From Mucilaginibacter gotjawali (GTDB taxonomy: Bacteria > Bacteroidota > Bacteroidia > Sphingobacteriales > Sphingobacteriaceae), in contig NZ_AP017313.1 of the NCBI RefSeq assembly GCF_002355435.1, positions 124,001 to 188,000 of the forward strand: a stretch of DNA of 64,000 bases, written 5' to 3'. Positions 63,236-64,000 of this stretch are shown piece by piece (position 1 is the first letter of the stretch; every line of letters begins with the position of its first letter). Made by a program: the position numbers and the translations under genes. Under the pieces are notes generated by a model. The model was not told where the DNA came from. It saw nothing but the letters and a program-made list of their open reading frames with translations, and searched no databases.

Positions 63236-63321
63236 GCGTTTTATGGGTTCATAGTTGATAGTTCATAGTTTATGGCAATAGTCAATTATATGAACAAAAA
63301 AATAAATCTATTTAAAAAAAA

Positions 63322-64000
63322 CTAAACGCCGAAAATCAACTTCGAATTTTCAGTGGTTACAGTCGCTACTTTTTCTATACTTACCTGCAGTGCATCAGCA
63401 ACTTTTTGGGCCACAAATACAAGGAACGCGCTTTCATTGGGCTTACCCCGGTGCGGAACCGGTGCAAGGTACGGAGAATCTGTTTCCAAAACTATCCGGT
63501 TGAGATCAATTTGAGCCACAACTTCGGCCAAACCGGCGTTTTTATAGGTTACCACCCCACCTATACCCAGGTAAAAGCCCAATTCGATAACTTTATGGGC
63601 CTGTTCAAGGTTGCCGGTAAAACAATGGAAAATGCCGCGTAAATCTTTACCCTGTTCTTGTTGCAGCACTTCAAAAACTTCGTTGAAAGCTTCGCGGCAG
63701 TGGATCACAATAGGCAATTTAAGTTGTTTAGCCCAGGCGATTTGTGCCTTAAAGGCTTTTACTTGTTCAGCAAGGGTAGTTTTATCCCAATAAAGATCAA
63801 TGCCAATTTCACCTATTGCATAAATTTTATGTTCACCTGCAGCCTGTTTTATCGTATTCAATTCTTCTTCCCAGCCATCTTTTACCGAGCAGGGGTGCAG
63901 CCCGAGCATCGGGTAAAACATGTCTGGGCAGGTAGCGGCCAGGTCAAAAACTTTTGGCACAGATGCGGCATCAACGTTTGGTAAAAACAGGCGCTCCACG
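63322..64000 (-). CDS. TatD family deoxyribonuclease (partial, cut by window end)
   Basis: The C-terminal 225 residues of a TatD metal-dependent hydrolase. Motifs: MLGLHPCSVKD, AIGEIGIDLYWDKTTLAEQVKAF (metal-binding Glu), PIVIHCREAFNEVFEVL, FHCFTGNLEQAHKVIELG and LETDSPYLAPVPHRGKPNE with the catalytic aspartate. The window ends inside the gene: the GTG at the edge is internal valine, and the N-terminal THTHL motif lies beyond 64000. TatD proteins are 3'-5' exonucleases involved in DNA repair or turnover. Confidence 0.93.
   Translation of the reverse strand, partial: VERLFLPNVDAASVPKVFDLAATCPDMFYPMLGLHPCSVKDGWEEELNTIKQAAGEHKIYAIGEIGIDLYWDKTTLAEQVKAFKAQIAWAKQLKLPIVIHCREAFNEVFEVLQQEQGKDLRGIFHCFTGNLEQAHKVIELGFYLGIGGVVTYKNAGLAEVVAQIDLNRIVLETDSPYLAPVPHRGKPNESAFLVFVAQKVADALQVSIEKVATVTTENSKLIFGV

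Overview
The window looks like chromosomal DNA from a Bacteroidota species, most likely family Sphingobacteriaceae (Mucilaginibacter/Pedobacter-like). This is inferred from several points. Clean coding sequences begin at ATG without strong Shine-Dalgarno sites. Candidate -7 boxes of the TAnnTTTG type precede several genes (for example TAACTTTG before the fumarase and the metal-efflux operon). Bacteroidota-typical families occur: a type B T9SS C-terminal domain, DUF5687 and DUF2911 proteins, FtsX-type permeases of about 800 residues, and many SPII lipoproteins. No rRNA, tRNA, CRISPR array, prophage or intact insertion sequence was seen.

Layout. 1-6.1 kb: diadenylate cyclase, a sterol-desaturase-like hydroxylase, a small exported protein, then a minus-strand pair of amidohydrolase and M1 aminopeptidase. 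6.4-10.7 kb: an ECF sigma factor, a small membrane protein, two YceI-like proteins and an outer-membrane barrel, all on the plus strand. 11-16.8 kb: DNA glycosylase, lipoprotein, rarA, a palindromic 255-bp intergenic element, an ABC exporter pair and a GNAT enzyme. 16.9-22.3 kb: a TIG-domain lipoprotein with seven WKN repeats, a CoA-disulfide-reductase/rhodanese fusion, DUF983 and a methyltransferase. 22.3-32.8 kb: sugar transporter, deoxyhypusine-synthase-like enzyme, outer-membrane D15-like protein, GNAT, a frameshifted LMW tyrosine phosphatase, S1/P1 nuclease, lipoprotein, fumarase, small membrane proteins (one frameshifted) and two tandem TPR paralogues. 32.9-41.4 kb: serine hydrolase, YbaB, MDR oxidoreductase with a Crp-type regulator, UPF0173 hydrolase, a decayed NTF2-like gene, cell-wall amidase, a MerC/Fur pair with a palindromic operator, a sphingomyelin-synthase-like PAP2 enzyme and a NYN-LOTUS protein. 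41.5-44.5 kb: DoxX-like, PD40 and DUF2911 proteins. 44.8-54.6 kb: LytS/LytTR pair, OmpR-type two-component system and a CzcCBA-type metal efflux operon. 54.7-64 kb: PIN/antitoxin pair, GNAT, FtsX permease, lipoprotein, T9SS-exported cadherin-like repeat protein, type I asparaginase and TatD (cut by the window end).

Functional links. The OmpR/histidine-kinase pair immediately precedes the RND operon and probably controls it; a direct repeat sits beside the operon's likely promoter. MerC and a Fur-family repressor are adjacent and a 19-bp palindrome lies just upstream of merC. The sigma factor and the YceI/porin genes may form one envelope-related unit. Three genes (LMW-PTP, a small membrane protein, an NTF2-like protein) carry single frameshifts, two of them in or next to homopolymers, so either local gene decay or sequence error is present. 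The PTP frameshift falls exactly on an A_AAA_AAG slippery heptamer. No single large undescribed system stands out; the most unusual items are the frameshift site, the PIN toxin lacking a normal start codon, the palindromic intergenic element, the sigma/YceI/porin cluster and the seven-WKN-repeat lipoprotein.
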